Shown: positions 25,559-34,333 of the stretch, one piece after another
Layout of the letters: each line of letters opens with the position of its first letter
Position numbering within the stretch: position 1 is the first letter of the stretch
Assembly (NCBI RefSeq): GCF_001953885.1
Contig: NZ_MQUS01000018.1
Coordinates: 17,493-81,492, forward strand
DNA from: Streptomyces sp. IMTB 2501
GTDB taxonomy: Bacteria > Actinomycetota > Actinomycetes > Streptomycetales > Streptomycetaceae
DNA length: 64,000 bases
Direction: 5' to 3'
Translations under genes and position numbers: made by a program
The notes under the pieces: generated by a model
Database searches by the model: none
Told to the model about the DNA's origin: nothing
The model's input: the letters and a program-made list of their open reading frames with translations, nothing else

Positions 25559-27520
25559 ATGGTGATCGTGACGAGGATCCGACGTGAGGTACTGACGCTG
25601 CCCGCCGCGCAGTTGGGCCCGGACAACCCCCTGCCCCCGCTGCGCCCCCTCGACGAGGTCCACCGCATAGAGGACCGCGACCGGGACGGCACGCCCGCGG
25701 ACATGGCCCGCCAGCTCGGCCAGGACCCGCTGCGCAGCCTGCTCCCGGTGCGCGTCCGCGACGGCTACGACAGAGCCCGCGAGCCCCGCGCCCTCGACGC
25801 CCTCGTGATCGAGAACGACCGGCTGCGCGCCACGATCCTGCCCGGCCTCGGCGGCCGTGTCGCCTCGCTGCTCCACCTGCCCACCGGACGTGAACTCCTC
25901 CACCGCAACCCGGTGTTCCAGCCCGCCAACTTCGCCCTCAACGGCGCCTGGTACTCCGGCGGCATCGAGTGGAACATCGGCGCCACCGGCCACACCACCC
26001 TCTCCTGCGCACCCCTGCACGCCGCCCGCGTCCCCGCACCCGACGGCGGCGAGATGCTGCGCCTGTGGGAGTGGGAGCGGCTGCGCGACCTGCCCTTCCA
26101 GGTCGACCTGTGGCTGCCCGACGGCTCCGACTTCCTCTACGTCGGCGTCCGCATCCGCAACCCGCACGAACGTCCCGTGCCGACGTACTGGTGGTCCAAC
26201 ATCGCGGTGCCAGAGGAACGCAGGGTCCTCGCCCCCGCCGACGAGGCTTGGCACTTCGGTTACGAACGCCGGCTGCGCCGCGTACCCGTCCCGTCGTACG
26301 ACGGCGTCGACCGCTCCTATCCCCTCAACAGCCCGTATGCCGCCGACTACTTCTACGAGGTGCCGGAGCGCCGCCGCCGCTGGATCGCCGCGCTGGACGC
26401 CGAGGGCCACGGGCTGGTGCAGACCTCTACCGACACTCTGCGCGGCCGCAAACTCTTCGTATGGGGCCACCGGCCCGGCGGTCGCCGCTGGCAGGAGTGG
26501 CTCACCGACCCCGGCACCGGCGGCTACTGCGAGATCCAGGCCGGCCTCGCCCGCACCCAGCTGGAACACGTTCGCCTGGACGCGGAGAGCGAGGTGTCCT
26601 GGCTGGAGGCGTACGGCCCGCTGGACGCACCGAGCGAGGGGGAGTGGACCGGGGCCGTCCAGGGCGCCGAGGACCGCCTGGAGTCGGCCCTGCCCCGCGC
26701 CCGCGTCGACCAGGCCTACAGGACCTGGAAGCCGTACGCCGACACCGATCCCACCGAGATCCTGGCCGCCGGATCCGGCTGGGGCGCCCTCGAAGTGCTC
26801 CGGGCCGACTGGAAGCTGCCCGGCACCCCGTTCTCCGAGGCCACGCTCGGCGACGCCCAGGCGCCCTGGCGCGAACTGCTGCGCACCGGGTCCCTGCCGG
26901 AACCGCGCCGGGTACGCCCGCCCGGCGAGACCCTCGTCGCCCCGCACTGGCGGGACATGCTGGAGACCGCGCCCGCCACTCCGCACACCGAGTACCACCT
27001 CGGTGTCGCCCAGTGGCACGCCGGCGACCGCGCCCAGGCCGTCCGCAGCTGGGAGCGCGCCCTCCCGCTCGCCCCCTCCCTCTGGCCGCTGCTGCGCTGC
27101 CTGGCCGTCGCCGACCAGGAGTCCGGCCACCACGAACGGGCCGCCGAACGGTACGCGGACGCCTTCGACGACCTGTGCCGGGAACGGCGCGACGACGGCG
27201 CGGCATGGACCGCCGCCGTGGCCGCGCTCGGCCGGGAAACCCTGCAGGCGCTGCTCCGGGTACGGCGGACGGCGGACGCCCGCACCGTCTGGAACCGGCT
27301 GCTGCCCGCCGTCCGCCGGCGCGGCCGGTTCCGGCTTCTGGAGGCCGAACTGCTGCTCGCCGAGGGACACCCCGCCGAGGCGAGGGCCGCCTTCGACACG
27401 GGGCTGGAGGTCGCCGACCTGCGGGAGGGCGAGGAGGTCCTCGGCCGGCTGTGGTCCCGGCTCACCGACGAGCCCCTGCCCGCCCACCACGACTTCCGGA
27501 TGCGCCCCGATCCGGCCTGA
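25559..27520 (+). CDS. DUF5107 domain protein with C-terminal TPR-like repeats
   Basis: 653 residues when started at the ATG at 25559; a GTG at 25568 is possible and no strong ribosome site decides. Residues about 70-400 form a beta-rich domain like the galactose-mutarotase fold of DUF5107: LRATILPGLGGRVASLLHLP, then GGIEWNIGATGHT and YWWSNIAVPE. From about 450 helical repeats resemble TPRs (HLGVAQWHAGDRAQAVRSWE, CLAVADQESGHHERAAERYA). Such proteins are suspected carbohydrate-active or sugar-binding, but no activity is known to me. It ends five bases before the convergent VOC gene. Confidence 0.8.
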   Translation: MVIVTRIRREVLTLPAAQLGPDNPLPPLRPLDEVHRIEDRDRDGTPADMARQLGQDPLRSLLPVRVRDGYDRAREPRALDALVIENDRLRATILPGLGGRVASLLHLPTGRELLHRNPVFQPANFALNGAWYSGGIEWNIGATGHTTLSCAPLHAARVPAPDGGEMLRLWEWERLRDLPFQVDLWLPDGSDFLYVGVRIRNPHERPVPTYWWSNIAVPEERRVLAPADEAWHFGYERRLRRVPVPSYDGVDRSYPLNSPYAADYFYEVPERRRRWIAALDAEGHGLVQTSTDTLRGRKLFVWGHRPGGRRWQEWLTDPGTGGYCEIQAGLARTQLEHVRLDAESEVSWLEAYGPLDAPSEGEWTGAVQGAEDRLESALPRARVDQAYRTWKPYADTDPTEILAAGSGWGALEVLRADWKLPGTPFSEATLGDAQAPWRELLRTGSLPEPRRVRPPGETLVAPHWRDMLETAPATPHTEYHLGVAQWHAGDRAQAVRSWERALPLAPSLWPLLRCLAVADQESGHHERAAERYADAFDDLCRERRDDGAAWTAAVAALGRETLQALLRVRRTADARTVWNRLLPAVRRRGRFRLLEAELLLAEGHPAEARAAFDTGLEVADLREGEEVLGRLWSRLTDEPLPAHHDFRMRPDPA

Positions 27521-27525
27521 GCGCC

Positions 27526-27873
27526 TCAGCCCCGCTGGTCCACGTACTCGAACACCGACCCGTCCGGATGCACCGCCAGCAGATTCCGGCCCACCGGCGT
27601 CGGCACCGGCCCCGCGAGGATCAGGGCGCCGAGGTCCGTCAGCAGCCGGTGGGCCTCGTCCACGTCCTTCACCGCGATGGTCGCCGCCACCTTCCGCAGA
27701 ATCTCCAGCTCCTCTTCCGGCCCGCTCATCAGAAGAAAGGCCCCGATCGCGGCCACCTGCACCCCACCCCGCTCGAACCGCAGGGCTCTGCCACCCGACA
27801 GCCGCTCGTAGAACGGGACCGCGGCTTCGAGGTCATCGACGCAGATACGCAGCGAGGCGCCCAGAATCTCCAT
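27526..27873 (-). CDS. VOC (glyoxalase/bleomycin-resistance) family protein
   Basis: 115 residues, one vicinal-oxygen-chelate unit pair: SLRICVDDLEAAVPFYERL at the start, then IAVKDVDEAHRLLTDLGA and a final HPDGSVFEYVDQ. Such small proteins dimerise and bind metal or hydrophobic drugs. The metal ligands are not obvious, so an enzymatic role is uncertain. Confidence 0.85.
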   Translation of the reverse strand: MEILGASLRICVDDLEAAVPFYERLSGGRALRFERGGVQVAAIGAFLLMSGPEEELEILRKVAATIAVKDVDEAHRLLTDLGALILAGPVPTPVGRNLLAVHPDGSVFEYVDQRG

Positions 27874-28090
27874 ACACCGGAGCCTAGTTGGGACGACGGC
27901 GGGGCGGCCAACCCGAGGGGCGCCGGGCTGTGTCGATATGCGGCTCCGCCGCGTGGGCGCGGCCGGCCCCCACGAACCCGCACCCCGCCACGCGGCCCCG
28001 GAGCCATCCGGGTGACCGGCGCAGTGTTTGCGTGCCCCCGCAGGGGCTACGCGGAATGCCTCGAACGAGCCGTACCGCCGGAGGCGCCCC

Positions 28091-29521
28091 GTGAGCCGAC
28101 CTCACGTCGTGATCGTCGGCGCCGGTTTCGCCGGGTACCGGGCTGCCCGCACGCTGGCCCGGCTGACCCGGAACCGGGCCGACATCACCCTGCTGAACCC
28201 GACCGACTACTTCCTGTACCTGCCGCTGCTGCCCCAGGTCGCCGCCGGCATCCTGGACGCCCGCAGGGTCACCGTTTCGCTGCCGGGCACCCTGCGCGGG
28301 GTGCGGCTGGTGCTCGGCGAGGCGCACCATGTCGACCTCGACGGCTGCGGAGTCCACTACAGCGACCCCGAGGGCGGCATCGGCACCCTCGGGTACGACC
28401 GGCTGGTGCTGTGCGTGGGCAGCGTCAACAAGCTGCTGCCCATCCCCGGGGTCGCCGAGCACGCGCACGGCTTCCGCGGCCTGCCCGAGGCGCTGTACCT
28501 GCGCGACCACGTGACCCGGCAGGTGGAGCTCGCCGCCGCGGACGACGACCCGAAGAGCCGCGCCGCCCGGTGCACCTTCGTCGTGGTCGGCGCCGGATAC
28601 ACCGGCACCGAGGTGGCCGCGCACATGCAGTTGCTCACCGACCGGCTGGCCCGCCGCAACCCGCTGTCCGGCGTCCGGCCCCGCTGGCTGCTGCTCGACG
28701 TCGCGGACCGCGTGCTGCCCGAGCTGGACGAACGGCTCTCCCGCACCGCCGTCCGGGTGCTGCGGGCCCGGGGCGTGGACGTGCGCACGGGCACGTCGGT
28801 GAAGGAGGCCACCCATGACGGGGTGCTGCTCACCGACGGGGAGTTCGTCGCCTCCCGGACCCTGGTGTGGTGCGTGGGCGTACGCCCGGATCCGCTGATG
28901 GAGGCCGTCGGGCAGCCGCTGGAGCGGGGCCGGCTGATCGTCGATCCCCAGCTGCGGGTGCCGGGCCGGCCCGGGGTGTTCGGCTGCGGGGACGCGGCCG
29001 CCGTACCGGACCTGGACCGTCCAGGGGGCTTCGCGCCGATGACGGCCCAGCACGCGTGGCGGCAGGGCAAGGTCGCCGGGGAGAACGTGGCCGCCTCGCT
29101 CGGCCTCGGGCGGCGCCGGCAGGCGTACCGCCATCGCGACCTGGGCTTCGCGGTCGACCTCGGTGGGGTCCAGGCCGCCGCGAACCCCTTCGGCATCGCG
29201 CTGTCCGGCCCGGCGGCCGGCGCGGTCACCCGCGGGTACCACCTGGCCGCGCTGCCCGCGGGCCGCGTCCGGGTGGCCGCCGACTGGCTCCTGGACGCCG
29301 TACTGCCGCGCCAGGGCGTCCAGTTGGGCCTCGTCCGGTCCTGGGCGGTCCCCTTGGACACGGCCTCCCCGGAGCTGCCACGGGTACCGGGTGGACCCGA
29401 AAGGACGGGCGGACCGGAAAAGACGGGCGGACCGGAGCAGGCCACCTCCGCCGGCGGCCCGGACCACCCCGCCCCCGGCCCCGTCCGGCGCGCCGACCCC
29501 CCGGACCCCGCCGCCGAGTGA
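28091..29521 (+). CDS. NDH-2-like FAD-dependent NAD(P)H oxidoreductase
   Basis: 476 residues; GTG start six bases after GGAGG. Two dinucleotide folds: FAD binding at VIVGAGFAGYRAARTLARL and NAD(P)H binding at FVVVGAGYTGTEVAAHM, plus FGCGDAAAVPD for the second FAD contact. The order matches type II NADH:quinone dehydrogenases, which are peripheral membrane proteins feeding electrons to quinone without pumping protons. The C-terminal 50 residues are a Pro/Gly-rich low-complexity tail with two copies of RTGGPE/KTGGPE. It is followed after 50 bases by a transketolase, probably in the same transcript. Confidence 0.9.
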   Translation: MSRPHVVIVGAGFAGYRAARTLARLTRNRADITLLNPTDYFLYLPLLPQVAAGILDARRVTVSLPGTLRGVRLVLGEAHHVDLDGCGVHYSDPEGGIGTLGYDRLVLCVGSVNKLLPIPGVAEHAHGFRGLPEALYLRDHVTRQVELAAADDDPKSRAARCTFVVVGAGYTGTEVAAHMQLLTDRLARRNPLSGVRPRWLLLDVADRVLPELDERLSRTAVRVLRARGVDVRTGTSVKEATHDGVLLTDGEFVASRTLVWCVGVRPDPLMEAVGQPLERGRLIVDPQLRVPGRPGVFGCGDAAAVPDLDRPGGFAPMTAQHAWRQGKVAGENVAASLGLGRRRQAYRHRDLGFAVDLGGVQAAANPFGIALSGPAAGAVTRGYHLAALPAGRVRVAADWLLDAVLPRQGVQLGLVRSWAVPLDTASPELPRVPGGPERTGGPEKTGGPEQATSAGGPDHPAPGPVRRADPPDPAAE

Positions 29522-29571
29522 CCCCGCGGGCCGTGACCCCACTCGACACCCGACTCTGTGCAAGGAGACTC

Positions 29572-31419
29572 ATGAACACCGCCGAACTCGCCGAACTGGG
29601 ACAGCAGTTGCGCGTGGACAGTGTGCGGGCGTCCGATGCCGCGGGGTCCGGGCACCCCACGTCCTCGATGTCCGCCGCCGATCTGCTGGCCGTCCTGCTG
29701 GCCCACCATCTGCGCTACGACTTCGAGCGCCCGGAACACCCGGCCAACGACCGCTTCGTGCTGTCCAAGGGCCACGCTTCGCCCCTGCTGTACGCCGCGT
29801 ACAAGGCCGCCGGTGTCATCGAGGACGGCGAACTGCTCACCTTCCGCAGGATCGGCAGCCGGCTCGAAGGCCATCCGACGCCCCGGCGGCTGCCCTGGGT
29901 GGAGACCGCCACCGGATCCCTCGGCCAGGGCCTGCCGGTCGGCGTCGGCATCGCCCTCGCCGGCAAGCACCTGGACCGCACCGGCTACCGGGTGTGGGTG
30001 CTGTGCGGCGACAGCGAGCTGGCCGAGGGCTCGGTGTGGGAGGCCGCCGAACACGCCGGGTACGAGCGCCTCGGCAACCTGATCACGATCGTGGACGTCA
30101 ACCGGCTCGGCCAGCACGGCCCCACCCGGCACGGCCACGACCTGGACGCCTACGCCCGCCGCTTCGAGGCCTTCGGCTGGCGCACGCTGGAGGTCGACGG
30201 CCACGACGTCGACGCCATCGACCGGGCCTACGGCGAGGCGCTGGCCACGGACGGACAGCCCGTCGTGGTCCTCGCCCGCACCCTCAAGGGCAAGGGCGTC
30301 GCCGCTGTCGAAGACCGCGAGGGACACCACGGAAAGCCGCTGGCGGACGCCGAGGAGGCCATCGCCGAGCTCGGCGGACCGCGCGACCTGCACGTCCGGG
30401 TCAACGAGCCGCCGGCCGCGGCGGCGCTGCGCGACCTGACCACCGAGGTGCTCCAGCTCCCGCGCTACGACAAGGGCGACGAGGTCGCCACCCGGGACGC
30501 CTTCGGCGCGGCGCTCGCCGCGCTCGGCACCGCCCGCGGCGACGTCGTCGCCCTGGACGGCGAGGTCGGCGACTCCACCCGCACCGAGGAGTTCGCCAAG
30601 GCGCACCCCGAGCGGTTCTTCGAGTGCTACATCGCCGAGCAGCAGCTGGTGGCCGCGGCTGTCGGCATGGCCGTGCGGGGCTGGCTGCCGTACGCCTCGA
30701 CGTTCGCCGCGTTCTTCACCCGGGCTCACGATTTCGTGCGCATGGCGTCCATCAGCGGCTCGGGCATCAACCTGGTCGGCTCGCACGCCGGGGTCGCGAT
30801 CGGGCAGGACGGGCCCTCGCAGATGGGCCTGGAGGATCTGGCCATGTTCCGCGCCGTGTACGGCTCGACCGTGCTGTATCCCTGCGACGCCAACCAGACC
30901 GCCCGGCTGGTCGCGGCCATGTCCGGGCTGGACGGCATCCGCTATCTGCGTACCTCGCGCGGGAAGACACCGGTGATCTACGGCGCCGAGGAGGAGTTCC
31001 CGGTCGGCGGCAGCAAGACGCTCCGGTCGAGCGAGGAGGACCGGCTGACGGTCGTCGCGGCCGGGGTCACCGTACCGGAGGCGCTGACCGCGGCCGACCG
31101 GCTCGCCGAGGACGGCGTCCGGGTGCGGGTGATCGACCTGTACTCCGTCAAGCCCGTCGACACGGACACGCTGCGCCGGGCCGCCGAGGAGACCGGCTGC
31201 CTGCTCACCGTGGAGGACCACCACGCCGAGGGCGGCCTCGGCGACGCCGTCGCGGAGGCCTTCGCCGACGGCCGGCTCGTGCCCCGGCTGGTCCGGCTCG
31301 CGGTACGCACCATGCCGGGCTCGGCCGCGCCCGACGAGCAGTTGCACGCGGCCGGTATCGATGCCCTCGGTATCGCGGCGGCGGCCAAGCTGCTGGTGGA
31401 GGAGGCGATCGTGCGATGA
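29572..31419 (+). CDS. Transketolase (single chain)
   Basis: 615 residues, with AGGAG before the ATG. The N-terminal thiamine-diphosphate domain has SGHPTSSMS, LSKGHASPLLYA and CGDSELAEGSVWEA with NRLG (GDxE...N metal site). The central Pyr domain has FFECYIAEQQLVAAAVGMA, whose Glu activates the cofactor, and SHAGVAIGQDGPSQMGLEDL. The C-terminal domain runs GCLLTVEDHHAEGGLGDAV. It transfers two-carbon units in the pentose phosphate pathway. It is shorter than classical TktA, resembling archaeal/animal-type or alternative enzymes, so it is probably a paralogue. Its last 162 bases are duplicated downstream. Confidence 0.92.
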   Translation: MNTAELAELGQQLRVDSVRASDAAGSGHPTSSMSAADLLAVLLAHHLRYDFERPEHPANDRFVLSKGHASPLLYAAYKAAGVIEDGELLTFRRIGSRLEGHPTPRRLPWVETATGSLGQGLPVGVGIALAGKHLDRTGYRVWVLCGDSELAEGSVWEAAEHAGYERLGNLITIVDVNRLGQHGPTRHGHDLDAYARRFEAFGWRTLEVDGHDVDAIDRAYGEALATDGQPVVVLARTLKGKGVAAVEDREGHHGKPLADAEEAIAELGGPRDLHVRVNEPPAAAALRDLTTEVLQLPRYDKGDEVATRDAFGAALAALGTARGDVVALDGEVGDSTRTEEFAKAHPERFFECYIAEQQLVAAAVGMAVRGWLPYASTFAAFFTRAHDFVRMASISGSGINLVGSHAGVAIGQDGPSQMGLEDLAMFRAVYGSTVLYPCDANQTARLVAAMSGLDGIRYLRTSRGKTPVIYGAEEEFPVGGSKTLRSSEEDRLTVVAAGVTVPEALTAADRLAEDGVRVRVIDLYSVKPVDTDTLRRAAEETGCLLTVEDHHAEGGLGDAVAEAFADGRLVPRLVRLAVRTMPGSAAPDEQLHAAGIDALGIAAAAKLLVEEAIVR

Positions 31420-31486
31420 CCGGCATATCCGCCACGGCCGACGGACCACCGGCGATCTGTGGCGTACGCCGGGCTGCCGGGCCACG
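31258..31486. repeat. 229-bp tandem repeat, copy 1 (transketolase 3' end)
   Basis: Contains the last 162 bases of the transketolase gene and 67 bases downstream. The next 229 bases repeat it almost exactly, with about five substitutions seen. Confidence 0.95.
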
Positions 31487-31648
31487 GCCTTCGCCGACGG
31501 CCGGCCCGTGTCCCGGCTGGTCCGGCTCGCGGTACGCACCATGCCGGGCTCGGCCGGGCCCGACGAGCAGTTGCACGCGGCCGGTATCGATGCCCTCGGT
31601 ATCGCGGCGGCGGCCAAGCTGCTGGTGGAGGAGGCGATCGTGCGATGA
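31487..31648 (+). pseudogene. Duplicated transketolase 3' fragment
   Basis: Encodes the final 53 residues again (RLVRLAVRTMPGSAGPDEQL to LLVEEAIVR) with a stop at 31646-31648. There is no start of its own. A frame entering from copy 1 (31361) could give a 95-residue peptide, but no ribosome site supports it. Confidence 0.85.
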
Positions 31649-31715
31649 CTGGCATATCCGCCACGGCCGACGGACCACCGGCGATCTGTGGCGCACGCCG
31701 GGCTGCCGGGCCAGG
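31487..31715. repeat. 229-bp tandem repeat, copy 2
   Basis: Directly adjoins copy 1 in the same orientation. The few differences (for example GGCTCGTGCC versus GGCCCGTGTC) show some divergence since duplication. Confidence 0.95.
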
Positions 31716-31794
31716 CTGGAGCTGACGAACCTCGCCCGTTTCCTCACCCCGCAGGGAGCCGGCAAGGAACCGGGCCGCGCCCGAAGGAGACGCC

Positions 31795-32469
31795 ATGACC
31801 GGACCGCGTTATGTGTACGCCGTCTGCCGCCCCTTCGGGACGCCCCTGCAGGCCGAGCTCAAAGGCGTCGGGGGCGCCCCGCCGGCGCTGCTGCGCCACC
31901 ACGACCTGATCGCGGTCGTCAGTACGGTCCCGGCGGCGGACTGCTGCGAGGACGCCCTGAAGGCGCACCTGGACGACCCGGACTGGCTGGACGCGACCGC
32001 CCGCGCGCACCAGGGCGTGATCGACGCGCTCACCACGGTCACCACCCCGCTGCCGCTCCGGCCGGGGATCGTCTTCCAGGACGACTGGTCGGTGCGCATG
32101 ATGATCGAGGCCCGTGAGGACGAATTCCGGCGCACCCTCGACCGGCTGGAGGGCCGGGTGGAGTGGGGTGTGACGCTGTACACGGAGCCCGCCGAGCCCG
32201 CCCCCGCGCGGGCCGAGGCGTTCGCCCGGTCGCTGCACGAGCTTCTCTCCCGGCACGCCGAGGACTCCCGGCTGCACACCCCCGAGATTTCCGGGCTGTC
32301 CACCGTGCCCGGCCGGAACGTCCTCGCCGCGGCCTATCTGGTGCCCCGCGCGCAGTCCGAGGAATTCGTGGAACTGGTGGATCGCGCGCGGGACGAGGCA
32401 CCCGGAATCCGCGTGGAACTCACCGGCCCCTGGGCCGCCTATTCCTTCACGGGGGAGGTGGTGTCGTAA
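31795..32469 (+). CDS. GvpL/GvpF-family gas vesicle protein
   Basis: 224 residues; AAGGAGA before the ATG. Family features include YVYAVCRPF at the start, LTTVTTPLPLRPGIVFQDD, then VEWGVTLYTE, and the C-terminal NVLAAAYLVPRAQSEEFVEL with GPWAAYSF. GvpF and GvpL are minor structural or assembly proteins of gas vesicles and normally sit in a gvp cluster with the shell protein GvpA. No other gvp gene is in this window. A separate stress-related role or a displaced paralogue are both possible. Confidence 0.88.
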   Translation: MTGPRYVYAVCRPFGTPLQAELKGVGGAPPALLRHHDLIAVVSTVPAADCCEDALKAHLDDPDWLDATARAHQGVIDALTTVTTPLPLRPGIVFQDDWSVRMMIEAREDEFRRTLDRLEGRVEWGVTLYTEPAEPAPARAEAFARSLHELLSRHAEDSRLHTPEISGLSTVPGRNVLAAAYLVPRAQSEEFVELVDRARDEAPGIRVELTGPWAAYSFTGEVVS

Positions 32470-32510
32470 CTGTCTTCCGGGAATCCGGGAATCAGGGCTG
32501 CCTTCGGGAA

Positions 32511-33332
32511 TCAGGCCTCCTTACGGCACAGAATCTCTCCGTGCAGGACCGCGAACCAGCCGTCCTCCCGCCGGCCCCACTCCCGCCACGCCCCGGACAC
32601 GGCCCGCAGCTGATCCACGGTGGCCTGACCGCCCTGCGTGGCGCGTTCCGCGTAGGCGGAGGCCAGGGTGCGGTCCGCCCACAGACCGCTCCACCAGGCC
32701 CGCTCCTCGGGCGTGGCGAACGTCCAGGTGCTGGAGGTGACGGTGATGTCGGTCAGCCCGGCGGCCAGCGCCCACGCCTTCAGCCGGCGCCCGGCATCGG
32801 GCTCGCCGCCGTTGGCCCGGGCCACCCGTTCGTACAGGTCCAGCCAGTCGTCCAGGCCCGGCACCGCCGGATACCAGGTCATCGCCGCGTAGTCCGCGTC
32901 GCGTACCGCGATGAACCCGCCGGGTTTGGTCACCCGCCGCATCTCGCGCAGCGCCTGCACCGGGTCGCCGACATGCTGCAGCACCTGGTGGGCGTGGACC
33001 ACGCAGAACGTGTCGTCGGGGTAGTCCAGCGCGTGCACGTCGGCGACCGCGAAGTCCACGTTGCCCAGTCCGCGCTCGGCGGCGGTGGCCCGGGCCTGGT
33101 CCAGGATGCCCGGCGCGTGGTCGACGCCGGTGACCTGGCCGTCCGGGACCAGTTCCGCCAGGTCGGCGGTGATGGTGCCCGGCCCGCAGCCGATGTCCAG
33201 GATCTTCATGTGCGGCTTCAGGGAGCCGAGCAGATAGGCCGCGGAGTTGGCGGCGGTCCGCCAGGTGTGCGAACGCAGCACGGACTCGTGGTGCCCGTGC
33301 GTGTAGACGGCGGTCTCCTGCGCTTTCGGCAT
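32511..33332 (-). CDS. Class I SAM-dependent methyltransferase (UbiE-like)
   Basis: 273 residues. Motif I is ILDIGCGPGTITADLAELVP, followed by VTGVDHAPGIL, AVADVHALDYPDDTF and MRRVTKPGGFIAVRDADY, the motif order of UbiE/COQ5-like enzymes. The start YTHGHHESVLRSHTWRTAAN is characteristic of a large actinobacterial group acting on unidentified small molecules. It is convergent with the gvp-like gene. Confidence 0.9.
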   Translation of the reverse strand: MPKAQETAVYTHGHHESVLRSHTWRTAANSAAYLLGSLKPHMKILDIGCGPGTITADLAELVPDGQVTGVDHAPGILDQARATAAERGLGNVDFAVADVHALDYPDDTFCVVHAHQVLQHVGDPVQALREMRRVTKPGGFIAVRDADYAAMTWYPAVPGLDDWLDLYERVARANGGEPDAGRRLKAWALAAGLTDITVTSSTWTFATPEERAWWSGLWADRTLASAYAERATQGGQATVDQLRAVSGAWREWGRREDGWFAVLHGEILCRKEA

Positions 33333-33526
33333 GGTTGTTCCCCTTCACCCTCGTCTCCGCTGGTACGGATCACCGTACGCGCGAATGCCGAATAATGAGA
33401 CTGGCGTCTCGCCATATGGGCACGATGGAGAAGGCCGGAGCTGTTCGGTGGCCGGTTACTCTGAAGTGCCCGTTTCTCGTGCCTGTCTGCGCCGGGCGCC
33501 CGACCGGCGCGTAAGGAGACCTCCGG

Positions 33527-34180
33527 ATGCGCCTCCTCCTCGTCCGTCACGGTGAGACCCCGTCCAACCTGGACCACCTGCTGGACACCGCCGTGCCCGG
33601 TCCCGGGCTGACCCCGCTCGGCGAGGCACAGGCCGCCGCACTGCCCGAGGCGCTCGCCGGGGAGGACATCGAGGCCCTCTACGTCTCCACGATGCTGCGC
33701 ACCCAGCTCACCGCCGCCCCGCTGGCCGCAGCCCGGGGCCTTGAGGCGATCGTCCGCGACGGCGTGCGCGAGGTGGCGGCCGGCGATCTGGAGATGCTGC
33801 CCGGTGAGTCCCCCGAGGGCCGGGAGTACATGCGCACGGTGTTCGCGTGGGCGGCCGGCGACACCGGGCTGCGCATTCCCGGCGGGGAGAGCGGCAAGGA
33901 GGCCCTCGCCCGGTACGACGCCGTGATCGAGGAAGCCGCCGCGAACGGCGCCGGCACCGTCGCCGTGGTCAGCCACGGCGCCGCGATCCGCATGTGGACC
34001 GCCGCCCGCGCCGACAACGTCGACGTCGCCTTCGCCGCCGCCCACCTCCTGCGGAACACCGGCGTGGTCGTCCTGGAGGGCTCCCCGTCCGACGGCTGGA
34101 AGGTCCTGTCCTGGGACAGCGCCGCGGTGGAACCTGCGGGGGAGGCCGGCCCGACGGGGGAGGCAGTGGAGACGGCATAG
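33527..34180 (+). CDS. Histidine phosphatase family protein
   Basis: 217 residues; AAGGAGA upstream. The RHGET catalytic motif is at residues 7-11 (LLLVRHGETPSN), with the second arginine in VSTMLRTQLTA, a Glu in REVAAGDLE and the second histidine in VVSHGAAIRMW. It dephosphorylates small phospho-compounds; the specific substrate is unknown. The C-terminus has a Gly/Glu tail. Confidence 0.92.
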   Translation: MRLLLVRHGETPSNLDHLLDTAVPGPGLTPLGEAQAAALPEALAGEDIEALYVSTMLRTQLTAAPLAAARGLEAIVRDGVREVAAGDLEMLPGESPEGREYMRTVFAWAAGDTGLRIPGGESGKEALARYDAVIEEAAANGAGTVAVVSHGAAIRMWTAARADNVDVAFAAAHLLRNTGVVVLEGSPSDGWKVLSWDSAAVEPAGEAGPTGEAVETA

Positions 34181-34333
34181 CAGCCGGTGGGGACGGCGGC
34201 GGGGGGAGCCGGTGCGGCCGCGGAGCGGCGCCACCGGGGCGGCACGGACCGCCGGCCGTGCACGCGGAATGTTCACGGAGCCGGCGGATAAGCGTTTGCC
34301 CCGGTACGGCCCGTCCCCGGAGAATGCCTGCCC

